From Geminicoccus sp035556675 (GTDB lineage Bacteria > Pseudomonadota > Alphaproteobacteria > Geminicoccales > Geminicoccaceae): a stretch of DNA of 64,000 bases. The DNA is taken from the NCBI RefSeq assembly GCF_035556675.1, contig NZ_DATMFZ010000067.1, positions 27,492 to 91,491 on the forward strand, given 5' to 3'. Made by a program: the position numbers and the translations under genes. The notes under the pieces were generated by a model. It saw only the letters and a list, made by a program, of their open reading frames with translations. It did not search any database and was not told where the DNA came from. Numbering within the stretch: the first letter of the stretch is position 1; each line of letters begins with the position of its first letter. Below, in pieces: positions 40,739 through 49,665 of this stretch.

Positions 40739-43519
40739 ATGACCCTGGGCGCCACCTACCGCCTGCAGTTCCACCCCGAGTTCGGCTTTCGCGACGCAGC
40801 GGCGCTCGCCCCCTACCTGGCGAGGCTCGGGGTCAGCCATGTCTATGCCTCGCCCTTCCTCAAGGCGCGCCGGGGTAGCTCCCATGGCTATGACATCATC
40901 GACCATAACGAGCTGAACCCGGAACTCGGCACCACCGTCGACTTCGAGGCGATGTGCCGGACGCTGCGGGACAACGGGCTGGGGCTGATCCTCGACTTCG
41001 TGCCGAACCACATGGGGGTGGGCGGCTCGCGCAACCCGTTCTGGCTGGACGTGCTCGCCTGGGGTGCGGATTCCGACTATGCTGGCTGGTTCGACATCGA
41101 CTGGAGCCCGAACCAGGACTACCTGCAGGGCAAGCTGCTGGTGCCTTTCCTGGGCGACCAGTACGGTGTGGAGCTGGACGCGGGCAAGCTCGTCCTGAAG
41201 TTCGACGAGGCGGAAGGCAGCTTCGCCGTCTGGGCCTACGACACCCATGCCCTGCCGATCTGCCCGCTGCACTACAACCGGATCCTGGCCCGGGCCCATC
41301 CGGACCTGGAGGAGATTGCCGACGCCTTCAGCTTCGCCACCGAATGGCGCCCGCAGGTCGTGCGCCGCGCCGAGCGGCTGAAGCGCGACCTGGCCGAGCT
41401 CGTGCGCGACAATGTCGAGCTGCGCGCAGCGGTCCATGCCGCCGTGTCGCGGCTGAACGGACGGCCGGGCGAGCCGGACAGCTGGAACGCGCTGGATGCG
41501 CTGATCCAGGACCAGCACTGGCGGGTCGCCCACTACCGGGTGGCCGGCGACGACATCAACTACCGCCGCTTCTTCAACATCAACAGCCTGGCCGGGCTGC
41601 GTATGGAGCTGCCCGACCTGTTCGGCCATGCCCACGAGCTGGTGTTCCGCCTCATGCGCGAGGGCGTGCTGGACGGGCTGCGGATCGATCATGTCGATGG
41701 GCTGTTCGACCCGCGCCAGTATCTGGAGCGGCTGCGGCGCAAGGCGTTCAAGGGCGAGGAAGGGCGTTCCTTCTACCTCGTGGTCGAGAAGATCCTCTCG
41801 CAGCATGAGAGCCTGCGCGAGGACTGGCCGATCGAGGGCACCACCGGCTACGAGTATCTGAACCTGCTCACCGGCGTGCTGGTCGACCCGGCGGGCGAGG
41901 AGCCATTCTCCGCCTTCTATACCGGCTTCACCGGGATCGACACGCCGTTCCATGACATCGTCCGGCTCTGCAAGCTGCGGATCATGCAGACCGAGATGGG
42001 CAGCGAGTTGAAGGTCCTGGCCCGTGATGCCGCCAGGGTCGCCCGGCAGAACCGGCGCACCGCCGACTTCACCCAGAACATCCTTGAGCAGGCCATCGGC
42101 GAGACGATCGCCTGCTTCCCGGTCTACCGCAACTATCTGAGCCTGGACGGCGACTTCTCCGAGGAGGACCAGCGCGACCTCGCCTGGGCACTGGCCCAGG
42201 CGCGCCGTCATCGCTCCGATCTGGACGACAGCGTGTTCGACTTCCTGGACGGGCTCCTGTCCGGCCGGCTGGTGGCCGCACCCGGCAGCGGCTTCAGCCG
42301 CTATGCGGCAAGGCGCTGTGCGATGAAGTTCCAGCAGCTCAGCGGGCCGGTGATGGCCAAGGGGCTGGAGGACACCGCCTTCTACCGCTTCAACCGCTTC
42401 GTGGCGCTGAACGAGGTGGGCGGTCATCCGGACCGGTTCGGCATACCGCCGGCCACCTTCCATCGCGCCAATCAGCAGCGGGCGGAGCGCTGGCCGCAGG
42501 CGATGCTGTCGAGCGCCACCCACGACACCAAGCGCGGCGAGGACACTCGTGCGCGGCTGGTCGTCCTGTCCGAGCTGCCCGAGGAGTGGCAGCGGCAGGT
42601 CGGCAGCTGGAGCCGGATCCTGCGCGCCAGGCGCGGCGACGTGGAAGGCAAGGCGCCGCCGGACCGCAACGACGAGTACCTGTTCTACCAGCTCCTGGTG
42701 GGTGCCTGGCCGATCGAGCTGCTGGAGGGGCCGATCGATACCGAGGCCATGGCCGGCTTCGCCACGCGGCTGAAGGAGGTGATCACAAAGTCTCTGCGGG
42801 AGGCGAAGGTCCATTCCACCTGGGGGGACCCGGACGAGCCGTATGAGGCGGCGATGCTGGGCTTTGTCGACGACGCGCTAGACCCCTCGGCTTCGGCCGC
42901 CTTCCTCGATGCGTTCCGGCCGTTCGCGCAGAAGGTCGCAGCCCTGGGCGCCAGCAACTCCCTGATCCAGACCGTGCTGAAGCTGACCTCGCCCGGCATG
43001 CCCGACATCTACCAGGGCACGGACCTGTGGGACCTCAGCATGGTCGACCCGGACAACCGCCGACCGGTCGACTACGGCCTGCGCGCCCGTCGGCTGGAAG
43101 AGGTGACCGCCATGCTGCAGGCGGACCAGGCCGGTACCCTGCCGCTTCTGCTGGAAGACTGGCAGGACGGCAGCTTCAAGCTGGCGGCGATCCATCTGCT
43201 CCTGAGCGACCGGCAGCGGCGTCCGGACCTGTACGCGGCCGGCAGCTACCGGGGTCTTCCCGCCACCGGCACGGACGGCGAACGCGTGGTGGCCTTCCTG
43301 CGCCGGCACGAGGGGGAGGTATTGCTGGTGGCGGCGGCCCGCTTCCCGGGGCGTGGCCCGGTGCGGCAGGCAGGCGTCAGCGAGCTGGACCTGGCCGACG
43401 GCACCAGGCTGCGCTGCCTGCTGACCGGCCGGCAGGTGGAGGTCCAGGGCGGGGAGGCGGACCTGTCGGAGCTGCTCGGACGGCTGCCGGTGGCGGTCCT
43501 GGCCGCGTCGCCGGGCTGA
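40739..43519 (+). CDS. treY: Malto-oligosyltrehalose synthase TreY
   Basis: 926 residues, normal for TreY. The opening MTLGATYRLQFHPEFGFRD and HVYASPFLKARRGSSHGYD are diagnostic. Catalytic residues: D317 (GLRIDHVDGL), E350 (VVEKIL) and D596 (SATHDTKRGED). It converts the reducing-end alpha-1,4 bond of maltodextrins to an alpha,alpha-1,1 bond; TreZ then frees trehalose, a compatible solute. TAGGAAAG is the ribosome-binding sequence. Completes the glgX-treZ-treY operon; no treS or otsAB is in the window. It ends four bases from the convergent LacI-family gene. Confidence 0.96.
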   Translation: MTLGATYRLQFHPEFGFRDAAALAPYLARLGVSHVYASPFLKARRGSSHGYDIIDHNELNPELGTTVDFEAMCRTLRDNGLGLILDFVPNHMGVGGSRNPFWLDVLAWGADSDYAGWFDIDWSPNQDYLQGKLLVPFLGDQYGVELDAGKLVLKFDEAEGSFAVWAYDTHALPICPLHYNRILARAHPDLEEIADAFSFATEWRPQVVRRAERLKRDLAELVRDNVELRAAVHAAVSRLNGRPGEPDSWNALDALIQDQHWRVAHYRVAGDDINYRRFFNINSLAGLRMELPDLFGHAHELVFRLMREGVLDGLRIDHVDGLFDPRQYLERLRRKAFKGEEGRSFYLVVEKILSQHESLREDWPIEGTTGYEYLNLLTGVLVDPAGEEPFSAFYTGFTGIDTPFHDIVRLCKLRIMQTEMGSELKVLARDAARVARQNRRTADFTQNILEQAIGETIACFPVYRNYLSLDGDFSEEDQRDLAWALAQARRHRSDLDDSVFDFLDGLLSGRLVAAPGSGFSRYAARRCAMKFQQLSGPVMAKGLEDTAFYRFNRFVALNEVGGHPDRFGIPPATFHRANQQRAERWPQAMLSSATHDTKRGEDTRARLVVLSELPEEWQRQVGSWSRILRARRGDVEGKAPPDRNDEYLFYQLLVGAWPIELLEGPIDTEAMAGFATRLKEVITKSLREAKVHSTWGDPDEPYEAAMLGFVDDALDPSASAAFLDAFRPFAQKVAALGASNSLIQTVLKLTSPGMPDIYQGTDLWDLSMVDPDNRRPVDYGLRARRLEEVTAMLQADQAGTLPLLLEDWQDGSFKLAAIHLLLSDRQRRPDLYAAGSYRGLPATGTDGERVVAFLRRHEGEVLLVAAARFPGRGPVRQAGVSELDLADGTRLRCLLTGRQVEVQGGEADLSELLGRLPVAVLAASPG

Positions 43520-43523
43520 CTGG

Positions 43524-44624
43524 TCAGGTCCTGGGCGGTGCGGTCGTGCCGCCCAGCCACAGCTCCGCCTCGAAGCGGACGGAGCGCTGCTCTGCGGCGA
43601 GCTCCGTGCCCTGCATCAGCGCCACCAGCAGCTCGGCGGCACCCCGCCCGATCAGCTCGCGCGGTTGGCGCACCGTGGTGAGCGGCGGCTCGCAGAATTC
43701 CGCGAACGGGATGCCGTCGAAGCCGACCAGCGACAGGTCGGCCGGGACGGACAGCCCGCCCTGCCGCACCTCCTTCATGAAGCCGATCGCCATCTCGTCG
43801 CTGATCGCGAACACTGCGCTGGGCCGCGCGGGGTCGGCGACGAAGGCCTGGCCCGCGCGCCGCCCGGAGCTCACCCGGAAGTCGCCGGGGTAGCGCACCA
43901 CCGAATCGGCACTGATCCCGGCCTCGGCGAGCGTCGCCATGAAGCCGGCGCAGCGATGCTGCTCGATCGCGTGGTTCGCCGGCCCACCGAGATAGCCGAA
44001 CCGGCGATGGCCCAGCGCCAGGAGATGGCGCGCCACCGCGGCGGCCGCGGCTTCCTCGTTGATCGCGACCAGCGGCAGGTCGGGGGCCGCGGGCGTGGTG
44101 ACGCTCACCATCGGCACGCCGGATTCGGCAAGGCTGCGCCCCGACGCCTTGGGCATGCGGCTCAGCATCAGGAGCACGCCGTCCACCTGGCCGGCCGCCA
44201 CCAGGTTGACCACGCGCTCCTCGCGCTCCGCACTCTGGTAGAGGTTGCCCAGCAGCACGCCATAACCCGCGTCGGACAGCGTCAGGTCGACCGCCATCAG
44301 CAGCTCGTTGAAGAAGGCGCTGACCATCGACTCGCCATGACTGGGCGAGGAGAGCACCACCAGCACGTTCATCGAGCGCGCAGCGCGCAGCGTGCGGGCG
44401 GCCGGGTTGGGTGTGTAGCCGGTCAGCCGGACCGCCTCCAGGATGCGCGCCCGGGTTTCCGGCAGGACCCGCTCCGGCCGCGCCAGGGCCCGGCTGACCG
44501 TGGAGGCCGAGACCCCCACCAGTGCCGCCACGTCCTCGATCTTGGTCACCCGCCGTCTGGCGGCAGGCTGCACGTCGGCAGATTTCACAGCGTCGCCCGC
44601 ACCCGTGCTGTCGTCGATACTCAT
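43524..44624 (-). CDS. LacI-family transcriptional regulator
   Basis: 366 residues from the ATG at 44624; the frame is open farther upstream into the divergent transporter gene, but that part is a shadow. The LacI helix-turn-helix and hinge are at residues about 27-85 (TKIEDVAALVGVSASTVSRAL; GYTPNPAARTLR), followed by a periplasmic-binding-protein-like sugar domain (VLVVLSSPSHGESMVSAFF ... SLVGFDGIPFAEF). It reads away from the sugar transporter operon, and a perfect LacI-type operator lies between them. It probably represses the importer until a sugar or sugar derivative binds. Confidence 0.93.
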   Translation of the reverse strand: MSIDDSTGAGDAVKSADVQPAARRRVTKIEDVAALVGVSASTVSRALARPERVLPETRARILEAVRLTGYTPNPAARTLRAARSMNVLVVLSSPSHGESMVSAFFNELLMAVDLTLSDAGYGVLLGNLYQSAEREERVVNLVAAGQVDGVLLMLSRMPKASGRSLAESGVPMVSVTTPAAPDLPLVAINEEAAAAAVARHLLALGHRRFGYLGGPANHAIEQHRCAGFMATLAEAGISADSVVRYPGDFRVSSGRRAGQAFVADPARPSAVFAISDEMAIGFMKEVRQGGLSVPADLSLVGFDGIPFAEFCEPPLTTVRQPRELIGRGAAELLVALMQGTELAAEQRSVRFEAELWLGGTTAPPRT

Positions 44625-44652
44625 GAATTTTTCTTGGACACAGAAAAAGGGC

Positions 44653-44680
44653 TTGTCAAACGATGATGCAAACGATTGCA
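44653..44680 (+). promoter_or_regulatory. LacI-type operator overlapping the transporter promoter
   Basis: TGCAAACGATTGCA at 44667-44680 fits the LacI-family consensus TGNAANCGNTTNCA at every fixed position, with the central CG. A -35-like TTGTCA lies at 44653-44658, so the operator covers the spacer and -10 zone of a promoter for the sugar-importer operon. A ribosome-binding sequence (CGGGAGG) follows before the ATG at 44716. Binding here by the adjacent LacI protein would block transcription. Confidence 0.8.
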
Positions 44681-44715
44681 TGATGGGAACGTCATAACGA
44701 TCGGGAGGTCGAACC

Positions 44716-45951
44716 ATGCGTATGTTCCGCTTGGCCTGCCTGGCCACTGCAATGCTGGCGGCTGCACCGCTCACGGCCCGGGCCGAGATGCGTGCCGAGG
44801 TACTGCACTGGTGGACCTCGGGCGGCGAGAGTGCTGCCGTGAAGGTGTTCGCCGACAAGTTCACCGAGGCCGGCGGCACCTGGGTCGACAGCGCCATCGC
44901 CGGCGGCCAGGCCGCGCGCACCGCCGGGATCAACCGGATCGTCGGCGGCAATCCGCCGACTGCCATGCAGTTCAATACCGGCAAGCAGTTCGACGAGCTG
45001 GTCGCCAACGGGCTCCTGGCCGACCTGGATGCGGTGGCAGCCGAGGGCAAGTGGCAGGACGTGCTGCCGCCCGCACTGACCGAGGCGATCACCCGTGACG
45101 GCAAGGTCTATGCGATCCCGGTGAACATCCACGGGATCAACTGGCTCTGGTACAACAAGAAGCTGTTCGACGAGCATGGGCTGGCTGAGCCCACCAGCTG
45201 GGCGGAGGTGGCGGCGGCCGGCGAGAAGCTGAAGGAGGCCGGCCTGATCGGCCTGGCCCAGGGCGGCCAGCCCTGGCAGGAGCGCAGCCTGTTCAACGCC
45301 ATGCTGGTCGGCGACGCCGGCACCGATCTCTACTACCGGATCTATCGCGACGGCGACCAGGAGGCGGTGCGCAGCGACGGGTTCCGCAAGGTCGCCGACC
45401 TGTTCAAGCAGCTCCAGGGCCTGACCGATGCCGGCAGCCCCGGCCGCAACTGGAACGATGCGACGGCCATGGTGCTGACCGGCAAGGCCGGGATGCAGGT
45501 GATCGGCGACTGGGCCAAGGGCGAGTTCACCGCGGCCGGCCAGGTCGCCGGCCAGGACTATGGCTGCGCCATCGTCGGCCAGGGAGGGTACCTGATGGGC
45601 GGCGACGTGTTCGTCTTCCCGGTGGTGGACGATGCCGCCAGCGCCAACGAGACCCAGGCCACCCTGGCCGAGGTCATGTTCGCGCCCGAGACCCAGATCG
45701 CCTTCAACACGATCAAGGGCTCGGTGCCGTCCCGGCTCGACGTCGACGTCTCGGGCATGGATGCCTGCGCCCAGAAAGGGGCGGCAGCATTGAAGGACCC
45801 GGCCCGGCAGGTTCCCACCACCGACTTCCTGATCAGCCCCGACCTGTCCGGCGCCCTGGACGACGTGATCACCCAGTTCTGGAACAACCAGGGCATGACC
45901 ACCGACCAGTTCGTCGAACAGTTCATCGGCGCCATGCAGGCGGCGGGCTGA
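44716..45951 (+). CDS. Sugar ABC transporter substrate-binding protein (glucose/mannose GtsA type)
   Basis: 411 residues with a signal peptide (cleavage near TARAE, residue 23). It matches the CUT1 family-1 binding proteins of the glucose/mannose group: LHWWTSGGESAAVKVFADKF, RIVGGNPPTAMQFNTGKQFD and IPVNIHGINWLWYNKKLF. It captures a sugar in the periplasm for the two permeases that follow. First gene of a six-gene operon under LacI control. Exact sugar (glucose, mannose or another hexose) is inferred from family resemblance only. Confidence 0.92.
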   Translation: MRMFRLACLATAMLAAAPLTARAEMRAEVLHWWTSGGESAAVKVFADKFTEAGGTWVDSAIAGGQAARTAGINRIVGGNPPTAMQFNTGKQFDELVANGLLADLDAVAAEGKWQDVLPPALTEAITRDGKVYAIPVNIHGINWLWYNKKLFDEHGLAEPTSWAEVAAAGEKLKEAGLIGLAQGGQPWQERSLFNAMLVGDAGTDLYYRIYRDGDQEAVRSDGFRKVADLFKQLQGLTDAGSPGRNWNDATAMVLTGKAGMQVIGDWAKGEFTAAGQVAGQDYGCAIVGQGGYLMGGDVFVFPVVDDAASANETQATLAEVMFAPETQIAFNTIKGSVPSRLDVDVSGMDACAQKGAAALKDPARQVPTTDFLISPDLSGALDDVITQFWNNQGMTTDQFVEQFIGAMQAAG

Positions 45952-45956
45952 CCACC

Positions 45957-46904
45957 ATGGTGACGGCCCGCAGCCCGGCTGCGGCCTCGGCCCACGCACT
46001 GGGAGGCCGGGCGGAGGCTCGGCCCGCCCGGTGGCGCCGCCAACTGGGTGCGAAGCTGGCGCTACTGCCGCTCACGGCGGTGGTGATCGTCGTCTATCTC
46101 GGCTGCATGCTGTGGACGGTGCGCCTGTCCTTCTCCAGCTCCAAGCTCCTGCCGGTGCAGGACTGGGCGGGCCTGCAGCAGTACGGGCGGCTGTTCGCCA
46201 ACGACCGCTTCCTGGTCTCGGCGATCAATATCGGCATCTTCGGCGTGCTGTTCATCGGCGGCTGCCTGGTGTTCGGCTTCCTCCTGGCGGTGTTCATCGA
46301 CCAGCGGGTGCGGGCCGAAGGGGTGCTGCGCACCGTGTTCCTGTTCCCGCACGCCATGTCGCTCGTGGTCACCGGGCTGGCCTGGCAGTGGTTCCTCAAC
46401 CCGACGCTGGGCCTGCAGAAGCTGGTGCGTGACCTGGGCTTTGCCGGCTTCACCTTCGACTGGATCGTGAACCAGCAGATGGTGATCTACACGCTGGTGA
46501 TCGCCGGGATCTGGCAGGCCTCGGGCCTGGTCATGGCGATCCTGCTGGCGGGGCTGCGCGGGGTGGACGAGGACCTGTGGAAGGCCGCCAGGGTCGACGG
46601 CATCCCGGCCTGGCGCGTCTATCTTTCGATCGCCCTGCCGCTGATCGGGCCGATGGTGGTCACCGCCACCGTGCTGCTCGCGGTCCAGGTGGTGAAGCTC
46701 TACGACCTGGTGGTCGCCATGACCCGGGGCGGGCCGGGCATCGCCTCGGAAGTCCCCGCCAAGTTCGTCATGGACCACCTGTTCGAGCGCAACAATATCG
46801 GTCTGGCGACTGCGGCTGCCACCATGATGCTGGTCACGGTGGTGGCGATCCTGGCGCCCTGGATCTACGCCCGCTACGTCCGCGAGACGGGGAGGCGCCC
46901 ATGA
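45957..46904 (+). CDS. Sugar ABC transporter permease (CUT1, MalF-like)
   Basis: 315 residues with six predicted membrane helices after a basic N-terminal tail. The EAA loop that contacts the ATPase reads WKAARVDGIPAWRVYLSIALP. TRGGPGIASEVPAKFVMDHLF is typical of the glucose/mannose transporter group. It begins five bases after the binding-protein stop and ends overlapping the second permease start (ATGA). The region around 45957 has two candidate starts (ATG, and GTG next to it). Confidence 0.92.
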   Translation: MVTARSPAAASAHALGGRAEARPARWRRQLGAKLALLPLTAVVIVVYLGCMLWTVRLSFSSSKLLPVQDWAGLQQYGRLFANDRFLVSAINIGIFGVLFIGGCLVFGFLLAVFIDQRVRAEGVLRTVFLFPHAMSLVVTGLAWQWFLNPTLGLQKLVRDLGFAGFTFDWIVNQQMVIYTLVIAGIWQASGLVMAILLAGLRGVDEDLWKAARVDGIPAWRVYLSIALPLIGPMVVTATVLLAVQVVKLYDLVVAMTRGGPGIASEVPAKFVMDHLFERNNIGLATAAATMMLVTVVAILAPWIYARYVRETGRRP

Positions 46905-47797
46905 CCGCGCCCATGATGGCCGACATGCCGAGCGGCCGGCGGCCCCGCCGGGTCGGCATCGCCCGGATCGGGATCTATGCCTTCCTCCTGACCTCGGCCG
47001 CCTTCTTCCTCCTGCCGCTCTGGATCATGGTCACCACCTCGCTCAAGCCCATGGCCGAGGTCTGGGAGGGCAACATCCTGGCGCTGCCGGCAGAGTTCAC
47101 GGTCGAGCCCTGGATCAGGGCCTGGTCCGAGGCCTGCACTGGGCTGGAATGCAACGGCATCAGCGTGGGCTTCTGGAACTCGGTGCGGATCCTGATCCCG
47201 TCTCTGGTCCTGTCGATCCTGGCCGGTGCGGTGAACGGCTATGCCCTGTCGTTCTGGCGGGTGCGGGGGGCCAACCTCCTGTTCGGCATCCTGCTGGCCG
47301 GCGCCTTCATCCCCTACCAGGTGTTCCTCTACCCGCTGGTCCGGCTGTTCTCCCAGGCCGGCATCTACAACTCGCTGGCCTGCATCGTGATCGTCCATGT
47401 CGTGTTCGGCATGCCGATCATGACGCTCCTGTTCCGCAACTTCTACGCGTCGCTGCCGGTGGAACTGTTCAACGCCGCGCGAATCGACGGCGGCGGGTTC
47501 TGGACGATCTTCACCCATGTCCTCCTGCCCATGTCCGCGCCGATCATCGTCGTGGCCACGATCCTGCAGGTCACCGGCATCTGGAACGACTTCATCTTCG
47601 GCCTGACCTTCGCCGGCCGGGAGAACCTGCCCATGACCGTCCAGCTCAACAACATCGTCAACTCGACCCAGGGCGAGCGCGCCTACAATGTCGACATGGC
47701 GGCGACCATCCTGACCGCCCTGGTGCCGCTCGCCGTCTATTTCCTGTCCGGACGCTGGTTCGTGCGCGGCATCGCCGCCGGTGCGGTGAAGGGGTAG
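46901..47797 (+). CDS. Sugar ABC transporter permease (CUT1, MalG-like)
   Basis: 298 residues. Six membrane helices; EAA motif FNAARIDGGGFWTIFTHVLLP. A loop insertion with two cysteines (SEACTGLECNGISVGFWNS, near residues 75-93) resembles that of Gts-type glucose/mannose permeases and supports the substrate guess. Overlaps the preceding gene by ATGA and ends five bases before the ATPase gene. Confidence 0.92.
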   Translation: MTAPMMADMPSGRRPRRVGIARIGIYAFLLTSAAFFLLPLWIMVTTSLKPMAEVWEGNILALPAEFTVEPWIRAWSEACTGLECNGISVGFWNSVRILIPSLVLSILAGAVNGYALSFWRVRGANLLFGILLAGAFIPYQVFLYPLVRLFSQAGIYNSLACIVIVHVVFGMPIMTLLFRNFYASLPVELFNAARIDGGGFWTIFTHVLLPMSAPIIVVATILQVTGIWNDFIFGLTFAGRENLPMTVQLNNIVNSTQGERAYNVDMAATILTALVPLAVYFLSGRWFVRGIAAGAVKG

Positions 47798-47802
47798 GGC
47801 TG

Positions 47803-48882
47803 ATGGCCGAAGTCTCGCTTCGCGACATCTCGGTGGCGTTCCACAGCCTGACCGTGTTCGACCATCTCGACCTCGACATCCAGGAGGGCGAGTTCCTGGT
47901 CCTCCTGGGCCCGTCGGGCTGCGGCAAGTCCACCCTGCTCAATGCGATCGCCGGACTGCTCGAGGTGGAGACCGGGCAGATCTGGATCGGCGGGCGCAAC
48001 GTCACCTGGGAGGAGCCGAAGGACCGGGGCATCGCCATGGTGTTCCAGTCCTATGCGCTCTACCCGCGCATGAGCGTGCGCAACAACCTGTCGTTCGGCC
48101 TGCGCATGGCTGGCACGCCCAAGGACGAGATCGCGCGGCGGGTGACCAAGGCTGCCACCATGCTGCAGATCGACCACCTGCTCGACCGCCGGCCCGACCA
48201 GCTCTCCGGCGGGCAGCGCCAGCGCGTCGCGATCGGCCGGGCACTCGTGCGCGACGCGGAGGTGTTCCTGTTCGACGAGCCGCTCTCCAACCTGGATGCC
48301 CAGCTGCGCAACGAGCTGCGGGTCGAGATCAAGCGGCTGCACCAGCAGCTGGGCTCGACCATGATCTACGTCACCCACGACCAGATCGAGGCGCTGACGC
48401 TGGCGGACCGGATCGCGGTGATGAAGGACCTGAAGATCCAGCAGCTCGCCACCCCGCACGAGATCTACCACCGCCCGGCCAACCGGTTCGTCGCCGGCTT
48501 CGTCGGCAGCCCGCGCATGAACTTCGTGGACGGCCGGCTGCTGCCGGACGGCCCCGACGGCTGGCGCTTTGCCACGGACAGCCATGTGCTGCGCCTGGAC
48601 GGCTATGCCTTCGACGGGCAGCCGCAGCCGGGGCAGGAGGTGACGCTCGGCATCCGCCCGGAGCATCTGCAGCCGGCGGATACGGGCGACTGGGACGGGT
48701 TCACCGTCGAAATGACTGAGCCCATGGGTGCGGACACGCTGGTGTGGGTCCGCTCTGGCCCGGATCTCCTGGCGGTGCGCACCGGCAGCGACACGCGGGT
48801 CACGGCGGGCAGCAGGCTGGCGCTCGGCCTGCCGCAGGACCGGATCTCCCTGTTCGACCGCAAGGACGGTCACCGGCTCTGA
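47803..48882 (+). CDS. Sugar ABC transporter ATPase (UgpC/MalK type)
   Basis: 359 residues. Walker A GPSGCGKST (36-44), Q loop VFQSYALYPRMSV, signature LSGGQRQRVAIGRAL, Walker B VFLFDEPLSNLD and H loop YVTHDQIEA. A C-terminal TOBE/MalK regulatory domain follows (about 245-359, GIRPEHLQPADTG). It powers the permease pair and may be inhibited through its regulatory domain, as MalK is. Sits between the permeases and the catabolic genes. Confidence 0.94.
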   Translation: MAEVSLRDISVAFHSLTVFDHLDLDIQEGEFLVLLGPSGCGKSTLLNAIAGLLEVETGQIWIGGRNVTWEEPKDRGIAMVFQSYALYPRMSVRNNLSFGLRMAGTPKDEIARRVTKAATMLQIDHLLDRRPDQLSGGQRQRVAIGRALVRDAEVFLFDEPLSNLDAQLRNELRVEIKRLHQQLGSTMIYVTHDQIEALTLADRIAVMKDLKIQQLATPHEIYHRPANRFVAGFVGSPRMNFVDGRLLPDGPDGWRFATDSHVLRLDGYAFDGQPQPGQEVTLGIRPEHLQPADTGDWDGFTVEMTEPMGADTLVWVRSGPDLLAVRTGSDTRVTAGSRLALGLPQDRISLFDRKDGHRL

Positions 48883-48914
48883 CCGGCCCCCATCTTTCCT
48901 TTCTGGAAGACGCC

Positions 48915-49661
48915 ATGACCATCGCACCCGGACTGCAGCTCTATTCGCTCCGCGAATTTCCGCCGATGGCGGCACGGATCGCCGAGCTGGCCGAACTCGG
49001 CTACCGGAAGGTCGAGCCGTACGGCGCCCTGATGGAGGACGTCGCCGGGCTGGCGGACGCGATCACCGCCGCGGGCCTGACCTCGCCCACCGCCCATGTG
49101 GGGATCGACCGGTTCCGCGCTGGCCTGGACGGTGTCCTGCGGATCGCGCAGGCGCTGCGGCTGGAAACGGTGGTGATCCCGTTCCTCCAGCCGGGCGATC
49201 GGCCGAGCGACACGCCGGGCTGGATGCGGATCGGCGCCGAGGTAGCCGGCTACGCCACCCGGCTGAAGTCGGCGGGCCTGGGCCTGGCCTGGCACAACCA
49301 TGATTTCGAGATGGCGCAACTTCCCGACGGCAGCCGGCCGATGGAGCATCTGCTCGCCGCCTCCGACGACGTGCTCTGGGAGTGCGACGTGGCCTGGGTG
49401 ACCCGGGGCGGGGAGGACCCGACCGAATGGATCCGGCGCCATGGCGAGCGGATCGTCGCCGCGCACGTCAAGGACATCGATCCCGATCCGGACAATGGCG
49501 AGGACGGCTGGGCCGATGTCGGCCATGGCATGCTGGACTGGGGGCTGATCGTCCCGGCGCTGAAGCAGGCCGGCACGAAGCACTGGATCGCCGAGCACGA
49601 CAGGCCGAGCGACGGGATGCGCTTTGCCCGGCGCTCGCTCGCCACCATGCGGAGCTGGTGA
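48915..49661 (+). CDS. Sugar phosphate isomerase/epimerase family protein (AP endonuclease 2 fold)
   Basis: 248 residues. The TIM-barrel pattern of the xylose-isomerase-like/IolE/IolI group is visible: APGLQLYSLREFPPMAARI, GLAWHNHDFEM, VLWECDVAWVTRGGEDP, VAAHVKDIDPD and HWIAEHDRPSD. The Glu/Asp/His residues in these segments are the probable metal ligands. It isomerises or epimerises a sugar or inositol derivative; paired with the oxidoreductase next to it, an oxidised sugar intermediate is likely. GGAAG precedes the ATG. Confidence 0.87.
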   Translation: MTIAPGLQLYSLREFPPMAARIAELAELGYRKVEPYGALMEDVAGLADAITAAGLTSPTAHVGIDRFRAGLDGVLRIAQALRLETVVIPFLQPGDRPSDTPGWMRIGAEVAGYATRLKSAGLGLAWHNHDFEMAQLPDGSRPMEHLLAASDDVLWECDVAWVTRGGEDPTEWIRRHGERIVAAHVKDIDPDPDNGEDGWADVGHGMLDWGLIVPALKQAGTKHWIAEHDRPSDGMRFARRSLATMRSW

Positions 49662-49665
49662 GCCG

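Noticed and set aside
38909..42814. Very long (1301-codon) minus-strand open frame opposite treZ and treY.
   Set aside because: It is a shadow of codon bias in GC-rich genes: no family motif, composition rich in His/Gln/Val/Arg as expected from reverse reading, and the plus-strand genes are unequivocal.
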